A stretch of DNA of 64,000 nucleotides, from NCBI GenBank assembly GCA_020633495.1, contig JACKDR010000010.1:215667-279666 (forward strand), written 5' to 3'. Source of the stretch: Kofleriaceae bacterium. GTDB lineage: Bacteria; Myxococcota_A; Polyangia; Haliangiales; Haliangiaceae. The translations under genes were made by a program, and so were the position numbers. A model generated the notes under the pieces. It was not told the origin of the DNA. It did not search any database and worked only from the letters and a program-made list of their open reading frames with translations. This document shows, in pieces, positions 1 to 7,773 of the stretch. Numbering within the stretch: the first letter of the stretch is position 1; each line of letters begins with the position of its first letter.

Positions 1-106
1 AGCCGCGAGGGCGGAGTCGAGAGGGCGTGGGTCGATGCGCCGCCGGCCCACGCGGGCGCGCACCGGCGCCCGCCCCCCGCCCCCTCGACAAGCTCGGGGT
101 GAGCGG
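1..106. repeat. partial copy of interspersed intergenic repeat
   Basis: Non-coding. It carries the same landmarks as the arm at about 9249-9365: a start reading AGCCGCGAGGGCG, then GTCGAGAGGGCGTGG, a GCGCACCGG stretch, CCCCCTCGAC, and an end of CTCGGGGTGAGCG. The left part is cut by the window edge. It is a second, diverged member of the element family at 9126-9621. Confidence 0.6.
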
Positions 107-129
107 TCCGCGGCGGCTGACCGCCCCGC

Positions 130-726
130 TCACGCCAGCGCGGCGACGACGTCGTCGACCGGCGGGTGATCGCCGGCGGCGCGCGACACGTGGCGGAAGC
201 GGAGCGCGCCGCCGGGCGCGATCACCAGGACGCCGCCCTGCTGGAGGGCGTCGCCCTGGGTGGCGCCCTGACGGAACCCGGCGCTTCGCGCGCGCAGGGC
301 GCTGCGGACCACCGACGGGCGCAGCACGGTGCCGAGACCGCGGCGCAGCGACGCCGCGCGGTAGACCTCGAGCGAGGGGTCGGTGTAGAGCGGCCCGGGG
401 TAGCCGGTGGTGTCGCGGAAGCCGGCGATGAACGTCGGCGCGCCGTTGCCGATGACGTGGAGCTCGGCGCCGGCGCCGTGGATCCGGTCGATCGCGTGGT
501 GCAACTGCACCACCTGCTCGCGGCAGAACAGTCAGCCGAAGTGGCGGACCAGCGCCACCACCGCGGTACGGTCACGCCACAGGGTCCCCAGCGTCACGGC
601 GGCGCCGCGCTCGTCGAGCACGGTCAGGGGCGCCAGGGTGTCGGCGAGCGAGGTCACGAGCGCTGGGATGTCGGCGCCGGCGCCCGGGTTACGCGTCGCC
701 CCTGGATCGGGGTAAGCCTTCGACAT
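130..726 (-). CDS. selenocysteine-containing peroxiredoxin-like protein (AhpC/TSA, PrxL2/SelL-like)
   Basis: A 198-codon reading frame interrupted by one in-frame TGA (532-534, codon 65). Both halves belong to one thioredoxin-fold protein: the N-terminal part ends VVALVRHFG and continues after the TGA as LFCREQVVQLH. In the AhpC/TSA antioxidant family (Pfam AhpC-TSA_2) this is the catalytic motif VRHFGCxxCRE, so the TGA sits exactly at the first redox cysteine, giving U-x-x-C. A hairpin follows the TGA at the spacing of bacterial SECIS elements. The known SelL family has a UxxU variant of this motif. Start ATG 726 (MSKAYPDPG) is the last Met before overlap with the divergent operon. It probably reduces peroxides or disulfides. 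Gene finders will split it into a fragment starting at 513 and a truncated N-terminus. Confidence 0.8.
496..534 (-). promoter_or_regulatory. candidate bacterial SECIS element (UGA plus hairpin)
   Basis: On the minus strand the TGA (534-532) is followed after 18 nt by a perfect 7-bp hairpin, stem GTGGTGC/GCACCAC with apical loop AGTT (513-496). Distance and shape match bacterial SECIS hairpins, and the upper stem resembles the E. coli fdhF element. The hairpin lies inside the coding sequence, as expected in bacteria. The fold was read by eye, not computed. Confidence 0.65.
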
Positions 727-787
727 CCCGGGATCACGGAGGGTGCATCCTCCCGGGGCGCGGCGACGTCTCAGCAGGACAGGTCCC

Positions 788-2131
788 ATGGCACGCATCG
801 CGATCATCGGCACCGGCATCGCCGGCCTGGCCGCCGCCCACCGCCTGCACGCGGCCGGCCGGCGCGACCTCACCCTGTACGAGGCCGGCGATCACGTCGG
901 CGGCCACACCGCGACGGTCGACGTCACGGTCGCGGGGCGCCGCTACGCCATCGACACCGGCTTCATCGTCTTCAACGAGCACACCTACCCGCGGTTCTGC
1001 GCGCTGCTGCGCGAGCTCGGGGTCGCCAGCAAGCCCACGACGATGAGCTTCGGCGTCCGCGACGACGCCACCGGCCTCGAGTACGGCACCAACACGCTGG
1101 CCGACCTGTTCGCGCAGCCGCGCAACCTGGCCAGCCCGCGGCACTGGCGCATGATCGCCGAGATCGTCCGCTTCAACCGGGTCGCCCGCGAGCTGCTCGC
1201 GACCGACGACGACACCACCACCCTCGACGCCTACCTGACCCGGCGCCGCTTCTCGGCGACGTTCCGCGACCGCTTCATCGTCCCCATGGGCGCCGCGATC
1301 TGGTCGGCGCCGCCCGGCGAGCTGGGCCGGTTCCCGGCCCGCTACTTCGTCGAGTTCTTCGCCAACCACCGCTTCCTCGACCTGACGCGCCGCCCGGTGT
1401 GGCGGGTCATCGTCGGCGGCTCGCGCGAGTACGTCCGCCCGCTGATCCGCCCGTTCGCCGATCGCATCCGGCTGCGCACCCCGGTCGACCAGCTCCGCCG
1501 CCGCGGCGACGTCGTCGAGATCGTCGCGGCCGGCGTCACCGAGCGCTACGACCACGTCGTCGTCGCCTGCCACACCGACCAGGCCATGCGCCTGCTCGCC
1601 GACCCGACCCCCGCCGAGCGCGCCGTCGTCGGCGCGATCCGCTACCAGCCCAACGACGTCGTGCTGCACACCGACACGTCGCTGCTGCCGCGCGCCCGCC
1701 GCGCCTGGTCGGCGTGGAACTACCACCTCGGCCCCGATCCGTCCCGCCCGGCGACCCTGACCTACGACATGAACCTCCTGCAGGGCCTCGACGCGCCGGT
1801 GCGGTTCTGCGTGACCCTCAACGAGCCCGAGGCCATCGATCCCGCGACCATCCTCGGTCGCTACACCTACGATCACCCGGTCTACACCGCCGCGACCCGC
1901 GCCGCGCAGCGCCGCTGGCACGAGGTCAGCGGCCCCGGCTCGCGGACCCAGTTCGCCGGCGCCTGCTGGTTCTACGGCTTCCACGAGGACGGCGTGCGCA
2001 GCGGCCAGCGCGCCGCCGACGCGATCATCGCGGCCACCACCACCGCCACCACCGCGGCCACCACCACCGCCGCCGCGACGGCGCCCGCCGCCGGCGTCGG
2101 CGCCACCGTCGGCCCCGAGGTCCCGGCGTGA
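788..2131 (+). CDS. FAD-dependent amine oxidase/desaturase-like oxidoreductase
   Basis: 447-aa flavoprotein with an N-terminal Rossmann dinucleotide motif (IIGTGIAGLAAAHRL, residues about 5-19) and the second FAD motif EAGDHVGGHT, typical of the NAD(P)-binding/amine oxidase superfamily (COG2907). It opens an operon whose next four genes overlap or abut. This gene order (COG2907, DUF1365, cyclopropane synthase) is conserved in proteobacteria and linked to membrane fatty-acid modification, so an acyl chain is the likely substrate. Start ATG 788 is preferred over ATG 743 because a purine-rich AGGACAGG lies just upstream. The C-terminal Ala/Thr-rich tail (about 430-447) is low-complexity. Confidence 0.85.
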   Translation: MARIAIIGTGIAGLAAAHRLHAAGRRDLTLYEAGDHVGGHTATVDVTVAGRRYAIDTGFIVFNEHTYPRFCALLRELGVASKPTTMSFGVRDDATGLEYGTNTLADLFAQPRNLASPRHWRMIAEIVRFNRVARELLATDDDTTTLDAYLTRRRFSATFRDRFIVPMGAAIWSAPPGELGRFPARYFVEFFANHRFLDLTRRPVWRVIVGGSREYVRPLIRPFADRIRLRTPVDQLRRRGDVVEIVAAGVTERYDHVVVACHTDQAMRLLADPTPAERAVVGAIRYQPNDVVLHTDTSLLPRARRAWSAWNYHLGPDPSRPATLTYDMNLLQGLDAPVRFCVTLNEPEAIDPATILGRYTYDHPVYTAATRAAQRRWHEVSGPGSRTQFAGACWFYGFHEDGVRSGQRAADAIIAATTTATTAATTTAAATAPAAGVGATVGPEVPA

Positions 2132-2952
2132 CCGCGCCGACCCGCAGCGCGCTGTACGTCGGCGTCGTCCGCCACCGTCGGTACACGCCGCGGCGCCGCG
2201 AGTTCACCTACCCGCTGTACATGAGCTACCTCGACCTCGACGAGCTCGACGCCTGCGAGGCCGCGCTGTGGCCGCTGTTCGGGGTCGAGCGCGCCGCGGC
2301 GACCCGCTTCCGCCGCGGCGATCACCTCGCCGGGCTCGGCCGCGCCGACGCGCCGCTCGCCGAGGTCGTGCGCGACGCCGTCGCCGACGCCGGCGCGCCG
2401 CGGCCGCGCGGGCCGATCGGCCTCTTGACCCACGCGCGCCACTTCGGCATCGGCATGAACCCGGTCAGCTTCTTCTACTGCTGGGACCAGGCCGGCACCT
2501 CGCTCGACGCCATCGTCGCCGAGGTCTCGAACACGCCGTGGGACGAGCGCCACGTCTACGTCCTGCCCGGCGGCGCCGACGCCGCGCGCGGCCGCGGCCG
2601 CCGGCGCTACCGCTTCCCCAAGGCCTTCCACGTGTCGCCGTTCCTGCCGCTCGACCTCGGCTACGACTGGCGGTTCACACCGCCGGGCGAGCACCTCGCG
2701 GTCCACATGCAGTGCCTGGCCGCCGGGCCCGCCGGATCCGACAGATCCGACGACCACGTCGTCCTCGACGCCACGCTGGCGATGAAGCGCCGCCCGCTCG
2801 ATCGCCGGCACCTCGCCGCGCAGCTGGCGCGGTTCCCGCTGATGACCGGCGAGGTCGTGGCCCGCATCTACGGCCAGGCGCTCCGGCTGTGGCTGACGCG
2901 CACCCCCTTCTTCGACCACCCCCGGACCAAAGCCCACGGAGCGCCGACGTGA
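2128..2952 (+). CDS. DUF1365 family protein
   Basis: 274 aa, starting at GTG 2128 inside a GTGA overlap with the previous stop, which indicates translational coupling. Family marks: N-terminal LYVGVVRHRRYTPRRREFTY, GMNPVSFFYC (about residues 110-119), an EVSNTPWDERHVY segment, and a KAFHVSPF motif, all typical of DUF1365 (COG3496). No catalytic activity is established for the family. Its constant linkage to cyclopropane synthase and the COG2907 oxidoreductase implies a role in lipid modification, perhaps acyl-chain presentation. The C-terminus (PLMTGEVVARIYGQALRLWL) looks amphipathic and may contact the membrane. Confidence 0.88.
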   Translation: MTAPTRSALYVGVVRHRRYTPRRREFTYPLYMSYLDLDELDACEAALWPLFGVERAAATRFRRGDHLAGLGRADAPLAEVVRDAVADAGAPRPRGPIGLLTHARHFGIGMNPVSFFYCWDQAGTSLDAIVAEVSNTPWDERHVYVLPGGADAARGRGRRRYRFPKAFHVSPFLPLDLGYDWRFTPPGEHLAVHMQCLAAGPAGSDRSDDHVVLDATLAMKRRPLDRRHLAAQLARFPLMTGEVVARIYGQALRLWLTRTPFFDHPRTKAHGAPT

Positions 2953-4259
2953 ACCCGTCCCCGACCCCGATGCCCCTGACGTCCGCCACCCCCACCCCGG
3001 TCGCCGCGCCCGCGGCGTCGCTGACGACGCCGGCCACGCCGCGCCCGCTGCCGTGGCCGCAGCGCCTGGCCCGCCAGCTCCTGCTCGCCCGCCTCGGCGA
3101 CGTCACCGAGGGCGTCGTCCGCGTCCGCGACGCCGACGGCGAGCGCCGCCTGGGCCGCGCCACCGCCGGGTTCCCCGTCGACGTCACGATCGAGGTGCTC
3201 GACCCGCGCGCCTACGTCGACGCCGTCCTCGGCGGCACCCTCGGCATCGGCGAGGCCTACATGGCCGGGGCCTGGCGATGCGACGACCTGACCGGGCTGA
3301 TCCGCCTGATGGTCCGCAACCGCGCCGTCATGCAGGGCCTCGAGCGCGGCCTCGCCACCGCGACCGCGCCGCTGCGCCGCGCCCACGCGCTGCTGACCCG
3401 CAACACCCGCGCCGGCAGCCGCCGCAACATCGCCGCGCACTACGACCTCGGCGACGACTTCTTCCGGCTGTTCCTCGACGACAGCCTCACCTACTCGTGC
3501 GCGCTCTACGAGCGCCCCGGGATGTCGCTCGGCGACGCCCAGGTCGCCAAGTACGACAAGATCTGCCGGCAGCTGCGGCTCGGCCCCGCCGACCACGTCG
3601 TCGAGATCGGCACCGGCTGGGGCGGCTTCGCGATCCACGCCGCGTCGCGCTACGGCTGCCGGGTCACGACCACGACGATCTCGCGCCGCCAGCACGCCGA
3701 GGCGACCCGACGGGTCGCGGCGCGCGGCCTGGCCGACCGCGTCGAGGTCCGGTTCGACGACTACCGCGACCTGCGCGGCACCTACGACAAGCTGGTGTCG
3801 ATCGAGATGATCGAGGCGGTCGGGCGCGAGCACTTCGACGCCTACTTCGGCGCGATCGAGCGCCTGCTGCGGCCCGACGGCGAGGCGCTGATCCAGGCCA
3901 TCCTGATCAGCGACCAGGACTTCGCCCAGGCCGCCGCCGAGACCGACTTCCTCAAGCGTCACATCTTCCCGGGCAGCTGCATCCCGTCGGTGACCGCGCT
4001 GCTCGACGCCGCGACCCGCAGCAGCGATCTGCGGCTGCGCGCGCTCGACGACCTGACCCCGCACTACGCGACGACCCTGGACGCGTGGCGCCGACGCCTG
4101 CTCGACCGCCGGACCGAGGCCCGCGCGCTCGGCTTCGACGACGTCACGCTGCGGGCGTGGGACTACTACCTCGCCTACTGCGAGGGCGGCTTCCGCGAGC
4201 GCTACATCGGGGTCTCGCACCTGCACCTGGTGCGCCCGGGCTGGCGGGACCCGGCGTGA
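2949..4259 (+). CDS. cfa: cyclopropane-fatty-acyl-phospholipid synthase family methyltransferase
   Basis: 436 aa, GTG start in a second GTGA overlap. Family CFA/MMAS (COG2230): substrate-binding N-terminal domain, then AHYDLGDDFF and SLTYSCALY, the SAM motif VVEIGTGWGGFAIHAA (about 217-232), MIEAVGREHFDAYF, the QAILISDQ segment, and IFPGSCIPS. These enzymes transfer a methylene group from SAM to cis double bonds of phospholipid acyl chains at the membrane. The first about 40 residues are Pro/Thr/Ala-rich and unlike the family core. The sister enzyme at 5070-6107 suggests two successive SAM steps in the operon. Confidence 0.92.
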   Translation: MNPSPTPMPLTSATPTPVAAPAASLTTPATPRPLPWPQRLARQLLLARLGDVTEGVVRVRDADGERRLGRATAGFPVDVTIEVLDPRAYVDAVLGGTLGIGEAYMAGAWRCDDLTGLIRLMVRNRAVMQGLERGLATATAPLRRAHALLTRNTRAGSRRNIAAHYDLGDDFFRLFLDDSLTYSCALYERPGMSLGDAQVAKYDKICRQLRLGPADHVVEIGTGWGGFAIHAASRYGCRVTTTTISRRQHAEATRRVAARGLADRVEVRFDDYRDLRGTYDKLVSIEMIEAVGREHFDAYFGAIERLLRPDGEALIQAILISDQDFAQAAAETDFLKRHIFPGSCIPSVTALLDAATRSSDLRLRALDDLTPHYATTLDAWRRRLLDRRTEARALGFDDVTLRAWDYYLAYCEGGFRERYIGVSHLHLVRPGWRDPA

Positions 4260-5068
4260 TCACGCTGCTGCTCGCCGGCTGGGCCGCGATCGCCGCGGCG
4301 CAGGCGCTGCTGTGGTGGGAGCAGCGCCGCAGCCAGGACGCCAGCCTGGTCGACGTCGGCTGGAGCGCGGCGCTGGTCGTGCTCGCGCTCGGCTTCGCGC
4401 TCGCCAGCGACGGGCTGACGGCGCGCCGCGCCCTGGTCGGCGCGATGGGCGCGGTGTGGGGCGGCCGGCTGGCGTGGCACCTGGCGCGCCGCATCGTCGC
4501 CGATCGCCGCCACCGCGACGCCGATCACCGCGAGGACGGCCGCTACCGGACGCTGCGCGCGCGCTGGGGCGCCGCCGCGCAGCGCAACTTCTTCATCTTC
4601 TTCCAGGTCCAGGCGGTGTGGTCGGTGATGTTCGCGGTGCCGTTCCTGATCGCGATGCGCGCCGACCGCGCCGCGCTGACCTGGCAGGACGGGCTCGGCG
4701 TCGCGATCTGGGCCATCGGCGTCGCCGGCGAGGCCGTCGCCGACGCCCAGCTCGCACGGTTCCGCGCCGATCCCGGGCACCGCGGCCGCACCTGCCGCGC
4801 CGGCCTGTGGCGGTACTCGCGCCACCCCAACTACTTCTTCGAGTGGCTGACCTGGTGGGCGTACGTCGCGATCGCGTGGGGCGCGCCCCACGGCTGGGTC
4901 GCGCTGTTCGGCCCCGCGGTCATGCTGCTGTTCCTGTTCAAGGTCACCGGCATCCCCTACACCGAGGCCCAGGCGCTGCGCAGCCGCGGCGACGACTACC
5001 GCGCCTACCAGCGCACCACCAGCGCGTTCGTGCCGTGGTTCCCCCGCGCCGACGCCGAGGAGGCATGA
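4256..5068 (+). CDS. DUF1295 (steroid 5-alpha-reductase-like) membrane protein
   Basis: 270-aa integral membrane protein, GTG start in a third successive GTGA overlap. Hydrophobic segments lie near residues 1-20, 38-52, 62-78, 117-135, 145-160 and 195-225. The C-terminal signature GLWRYSRHPNYFFEWLTWW is diagnostic of DUF1295 (COG3752), relatives of steroid 5-alpha-reductases and isoprenylcysteine methyltransferases, and the family-typical acidic end includes YRAYQRTTSAFVPWFP. Context makes reduction or methylation of a membrane lipid the likely role. No substrate can be read from the sequence. Confidence 0.88.
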   Translation: MITLLLAGWAAIAAAQALLWWEQRRSQDASLVDVGWSAALVVLALGFALASDGLTARRALVGAMGAVWGGRLAWHLARRIVADRRHRDADHREDGRYRTLRARWGAAAQRNFFIFFQVQAVWSVMFAVPFLIAMRADRAALTWQDGLGVAIWAIGVAGEAVADAQLARFRADPGHRGRTCRAGLWRYSRHPNYFFEWLTWWAYVAIAWGAPHGWVALFGPAVMLLFLFKVTGIPYTEAQALRSRGDDYRAYQRTTSAFVPWFPRADAEEA

Positions 5069-5069
5069 C

Positions 5070-6107
5070 ATGCTCGCCAGGACGATCGACGCCGCCGAGC
5101 GCGGCTGGCTCCCCGACCCCGTCATCCGCAAGGGCATCCAGTGGCTCTTGCGGTCGCGCCTCGCCGGCGAGCAGCGGCGGATCGAGGACCTGCGGCGCAG
5201 CCAGCAGGGGTTCGTCGACGAGCTCCGCGCCAGCCCGATCGCGCTCGCGGTCGACAAGGCCAACGAACAGCACTACGAGGTCCCGGCCGAGTTCTTCGGC
5301 CTCGTCCTCGGCGCCCAGCGCAAGTACTCGAGCTGCCTGTTCCCGCCCGGCGTGACCTCGCTCGACGACGCCGAGACCGCGATGCTCGACCTCACGATGG
5401 CGCGCGCCGAGCTCGCCGACGGCATGACGATCCTCGAGCTGGGCTGCGGCTGGGGCTCGCTGACCCTGGCGATGGCGGCGCGGCTGCCCGCCGCCCGCAT
5501 CACCGCGGTGTCGAACTCGGCGTCGCAGCGGGCCCACATCGAGGCCGAGTGCCGGCGCCGCGGCCTCGCCAACGTCACGGTCGTCACCGCCGACATGAAC
5601 GACTTCGCGCCGGCGGCATCGAGCCGCTACGACCGCGTCGTCTCGGTCGAGATGTTCGAGCACATGCGCAACTACCAGGAGCTGCTGGCGCGGATCGCGC
5701 GGTGGCTGGCGCCCGGCGGCAAGCTGTTCGTCCACATCTTCTGCCACCGCAGCGCCGCCTACCCGTTCGTCGCCGACGACGCGCCCGACAACTGGATGGG
5801 GCGGTGGTTCTTCACCGGCGGCATCATGCCGTCCGACGACCTGCTGCTGTACTTCCAGCGCGACCTGCGGGTCGAGGAGCACTGGCGGGTCAGCGGCGTC
5901 CACTACGCGCGCACCGCCCGGGCCTGGCTGGCCAACCTCGACGCCCGGCGCGATCAGGTCCGGCGCGTCCTCGCCGGCGCCCACGGCGAGGACGACGCCG
6001 ATCGCTGGGTCCAGCGCTGGCGCATGTTCTTCATGGCGTGCGAGGAGCTGTTCGGCTGGCGCGACGGCCAGGAGTGGTGGGTCTCGCACTACCGCTTCGC
6101 GCCGTGA
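5070..6107 (+). CDS. SAM-dependent methyltransferase, cyclopropane-synthase-like
   Basis: 345 aa, one base after the previous stop, with GAGGAGG as ribosome binding site. SAM motif ILELGCGWGSLTLAMAARL (about 122-140), EQHYEVPAEFF and RKYSSCLFPPG near the start, VVSVEMFEHMRNYQEL in the middle, and a C-terminal MFFMACEELFGW and EWWVSHYRF. This architecture is a distinct COG2230 branch (related to plant coclaurine N-methyltransferase-like enzymes) that recurs beside DUF1295. It probably methylates an acyl chain or lipid-linked substrate, acting with the cyclopropane synthase two genes upstream. Last gene of the overlapping operon. Confidence 0.85.
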   Translation: MLARTIDAAERGWLPDPVIRKGIQWLLRSRLAGEQRRIEDLRRSQQGFVDELRASPIALAVDKANEQHYEVPAEFFGLVLGAQRKYSSCLFPPGVTSLDDAETAMLDLTMARAELADGMTILELGCGWGSLTLAMAARLPAARITAVSNSASQRAHIEAECRRRGLANVTVVTADMNDFAPAASSRYDRVVSVEMFEHMRNYQELLARIARWLAPGGKLFVHIFCHRSAAYPFVADDAPDNWMGRWFFTGGIMPSDDLLLYFQRDLRVEEHWRVSGVHYARTARAWLANLDARRDQVRRVLAGAHGEDDADRWVQRWRMFFMACEELFGWRDGQEWWVSHYRFAP

Positions 6108-6145
6108 CCACGCGCTTCGCGGCGCCGGCGGCGCCGCCGCCGCGG

Positions 6146-6151
6146 TAGGCT
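6146..6151 (+). promoter_or_regulatory. leaderless-type -10 box TAGGCT
   Basis: TAGGCT lies exactly six bases before ATG 6158, so transcription should begin at or next to the start codon. An identical TAGGCT-N6-ATG precedes the HEAT gene at 23718. It supports 6158 as the real start of the cytochrome gene. Confidence 0.5.
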
Positions 6152-6157
6152 CGGCCG

Positions 6158-6300
6158 ATGCGACCGACCCGCGCGCTCGCCGTCGCCGCCACCGCGCTCG
6201 CCGCCGCCGCGGCGCGATCACCGTCGGCGCCTGCGGCTCGGCGCCGCCCGCGGGCGGCCCGGCCCTGGCCCCGCCCGCGCCGCGCGCGCTGGCCCTGCCG
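6158..6300 (+). other. out-of-frame signal peptide of the diheme cytochrome (probable frameshift)
   Basis: From ATG 6158 the frame reads MRPTRALAVAATALAAAAA, a normal export signal, then degenerates. The other frame, continuous with the cytochrome, reads ITVGACGSAPPAGG here, which supplies a lipobox (VGAC). A one-base loss in the GC-only run around 6205-6216 would explain both. It is either a sequencing error or a real inactivating frameshift. Confidence 0.6.
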
Positions 6301-7731
6301 ATGTCGGATCCCGCCGAGTACGCGATCGATCACGTGTCGCGCGACGCCGGCGAGCAGATCTTCGTCCGCACCGGCATCGGCGATCCCTACCGCACCGGCG
6401 TGCCCTACCCGCTGTTCCTGGTGCTCCTGCAGGCCTACCCCGACCTGTTCGGCGCCGACCCGCAGGCGATGGCGCGCCGCTTCGGCTTCATCGCCCGCGA
6501 CCCCGACCCCGCCAGCGACGATCCCGACGTGCGCGCCGGCCTGCCGGTCGGCATGCACCTCACCACCGATCCGCTGACCGGCGTGCCGTTCGTGGTCAAC
6601 GCGTGCGCGCTGTGCCACGCCGAGCGCCTGCGCTGGCCCGGCGGCGAGCAGGTGATCGTCGGGCTGGGCTCGAAGCACGTCCGCATCCACGCCTACGACG
6701 CCGCCTTCGTCGCCGCCGCGCGCCGCGACGACTTCACGATCGATCGCCTGGGCGCCCTCGCCGCCGAGGCCGCCGCGGCGCGCGACGTGCCGTGGCCGGC
6801 GGTGAGCCGCGACGACCTCGTCGTCGGCACGGTCGCGGCGCTGCGCGACCGCGCCCGGCGCCGCGCCGCCCTGGTCGCGCGCACCGCCGACGGCCCACCG
6901 GGCCGGGTCGCGCCCATCGAGGCGTTCGCGGTCGCGCTCGGCGAGGCCACCGGCACCGACGTCGCCTTCGCCGACGACGTCGGCTGGGCCAAGGTGCCCG
7001 ACGTCATCGGCTTCGCCAGCCGGGTCACGCTGTCGTGGGACGGCATCGGCGAGGGTCCGATGGACGTGCTGGTGGTCGAGGCCGACTTCGCCGCCGGGGT
7101 CCGGCCGGCGTGGTTCTGGGATCACCCGCTGCAGGGCGCCAGCCTCGGCGCCTACCTGCGCCAGCCGGCGCCGCGGCCGCGGTTCCCGCGCCCGGTCGAC
7201 GCCGCGCTCGCCGCCCGCGGCCGCGCCCTGTTCGAGGATCACTGCGAGCGCTGCCACGGCCGCTACGGCGACGACGGCCGCGTCGTCGACTACGACGAGA
7301 CCGTCGTCGAGCTCGCGGTGGTCGGCACCGACCCGGCGCGCGCCCGCGCCGCGACGCCGAGCTTCGTCGCCGCCGCCAACGATCCGGCGCTGACCCGCGG
7401 CCTGACCCGGGTCGCGCCCACCGGCGGCTACGTACCGCCGGTCCTGACCAACGTGTGGACGCGGGCGCCGTACGGTCACGCCGGCCAGTGGCCGAGCCTG
7501 GCCGTGATCGCGACGCCGCCGGATCAGCGCCCGACCGAGGTCGTGCTCCGGCTCGACGCCGACTACGACCTCGACGCGGTCGGGGTCGCGACCCGCGCCC
7601 CGGGCGGCGCGCTCGGCGACGGCGAGTACCTGGCCACCGCCGGCCCCGGGCTCGGCGTCGGCGGCCACCCGTTCCTCGCCGACCTCGGCGCCGACGCCGC
7701 CGCGGTGATCGCGTACCTCGAGACCCTGTGA
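6301..7731 (+). CDS. diheme c-type cytochrome (probable lipoprotein, 5' end frameshifted)
   Basis: 476 aa from the first in-frame ATG, though the true protein very likely starts at 6158 across a frameshift. Two covalent heme sites: CALCH (residues 102-106) and CERCH (about 315-319). The first sits in a region unlike a standard cytochrome c domain; the second begins a cytochrome-c-like C-terminal domain with the preceding GRALFEDH and a later TRAPYGHAGQWPSL that resembles di-heme peroxidase/oxidase relatives. Likely a periplasmic, membrane-anchored electron carrier or oxidase. Stands alone between the lipid operon and an MFS gene. Confidence 0.78.
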   Translation: MSDPAEYAIDHVSRDAGEQIFVRTGIGDPYRTGVPYPLFLVLLQAYPDLFGADPQAMARRFGFIARDPDPASDDPDVRAGLPVGMHLTTDPLTGVPFVVNACALCHAERLRWPGGEQVIVGLGSKHVRIHAYDAAFVAAARRDDFTIDRLGALAAEAAAARDVPWPAVSRDDLVVGTVAALRDRARRRAALVARTADGPPGRVAPIEAFAVALGEATGTDVAFADDVGWAKVPDVIGFASRVTLSWDGIGEGPMDVLVVEADFAAGVRPAWFWDHPLQGASLGAYLRQPAPRPRFPRPVDAALAARGRALFEDHCERCHGRYGDDGRVVDYDETVVELAVVGTDPARARAATPSFVAAANDPALTRGLTRVAPTGGYVPPVLTNVWTRAPYGHAGQWPSLAVIATPPDQRPTEVVLRLDADYDLDAVGVATRAPGGALGDGEYLATAGPGLGVGGHPFLADLGADAAAVIAYLETL

Positions 7732-7773
7732 GCGGACGTCGCCGCGGCGCCCGGGCCGTGGTACCTCACCGCC

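Noticed and set aside
734..1984. Large minus-strand open frame antisense to the FAD oxidoreductase
   Set aside because: Composition typical of high-GC antisense reading, no start signal and no family; the plus-strand gene is clearly real.
166..2952. Very long + strand open frame (928 codons) spanning the selenoprotein and FAD genes
   Set aside because: The first two thirds are Arg/His/Pro-rich translation in the wrong frame; only the end from 2128 is a real gene (DUF1365).
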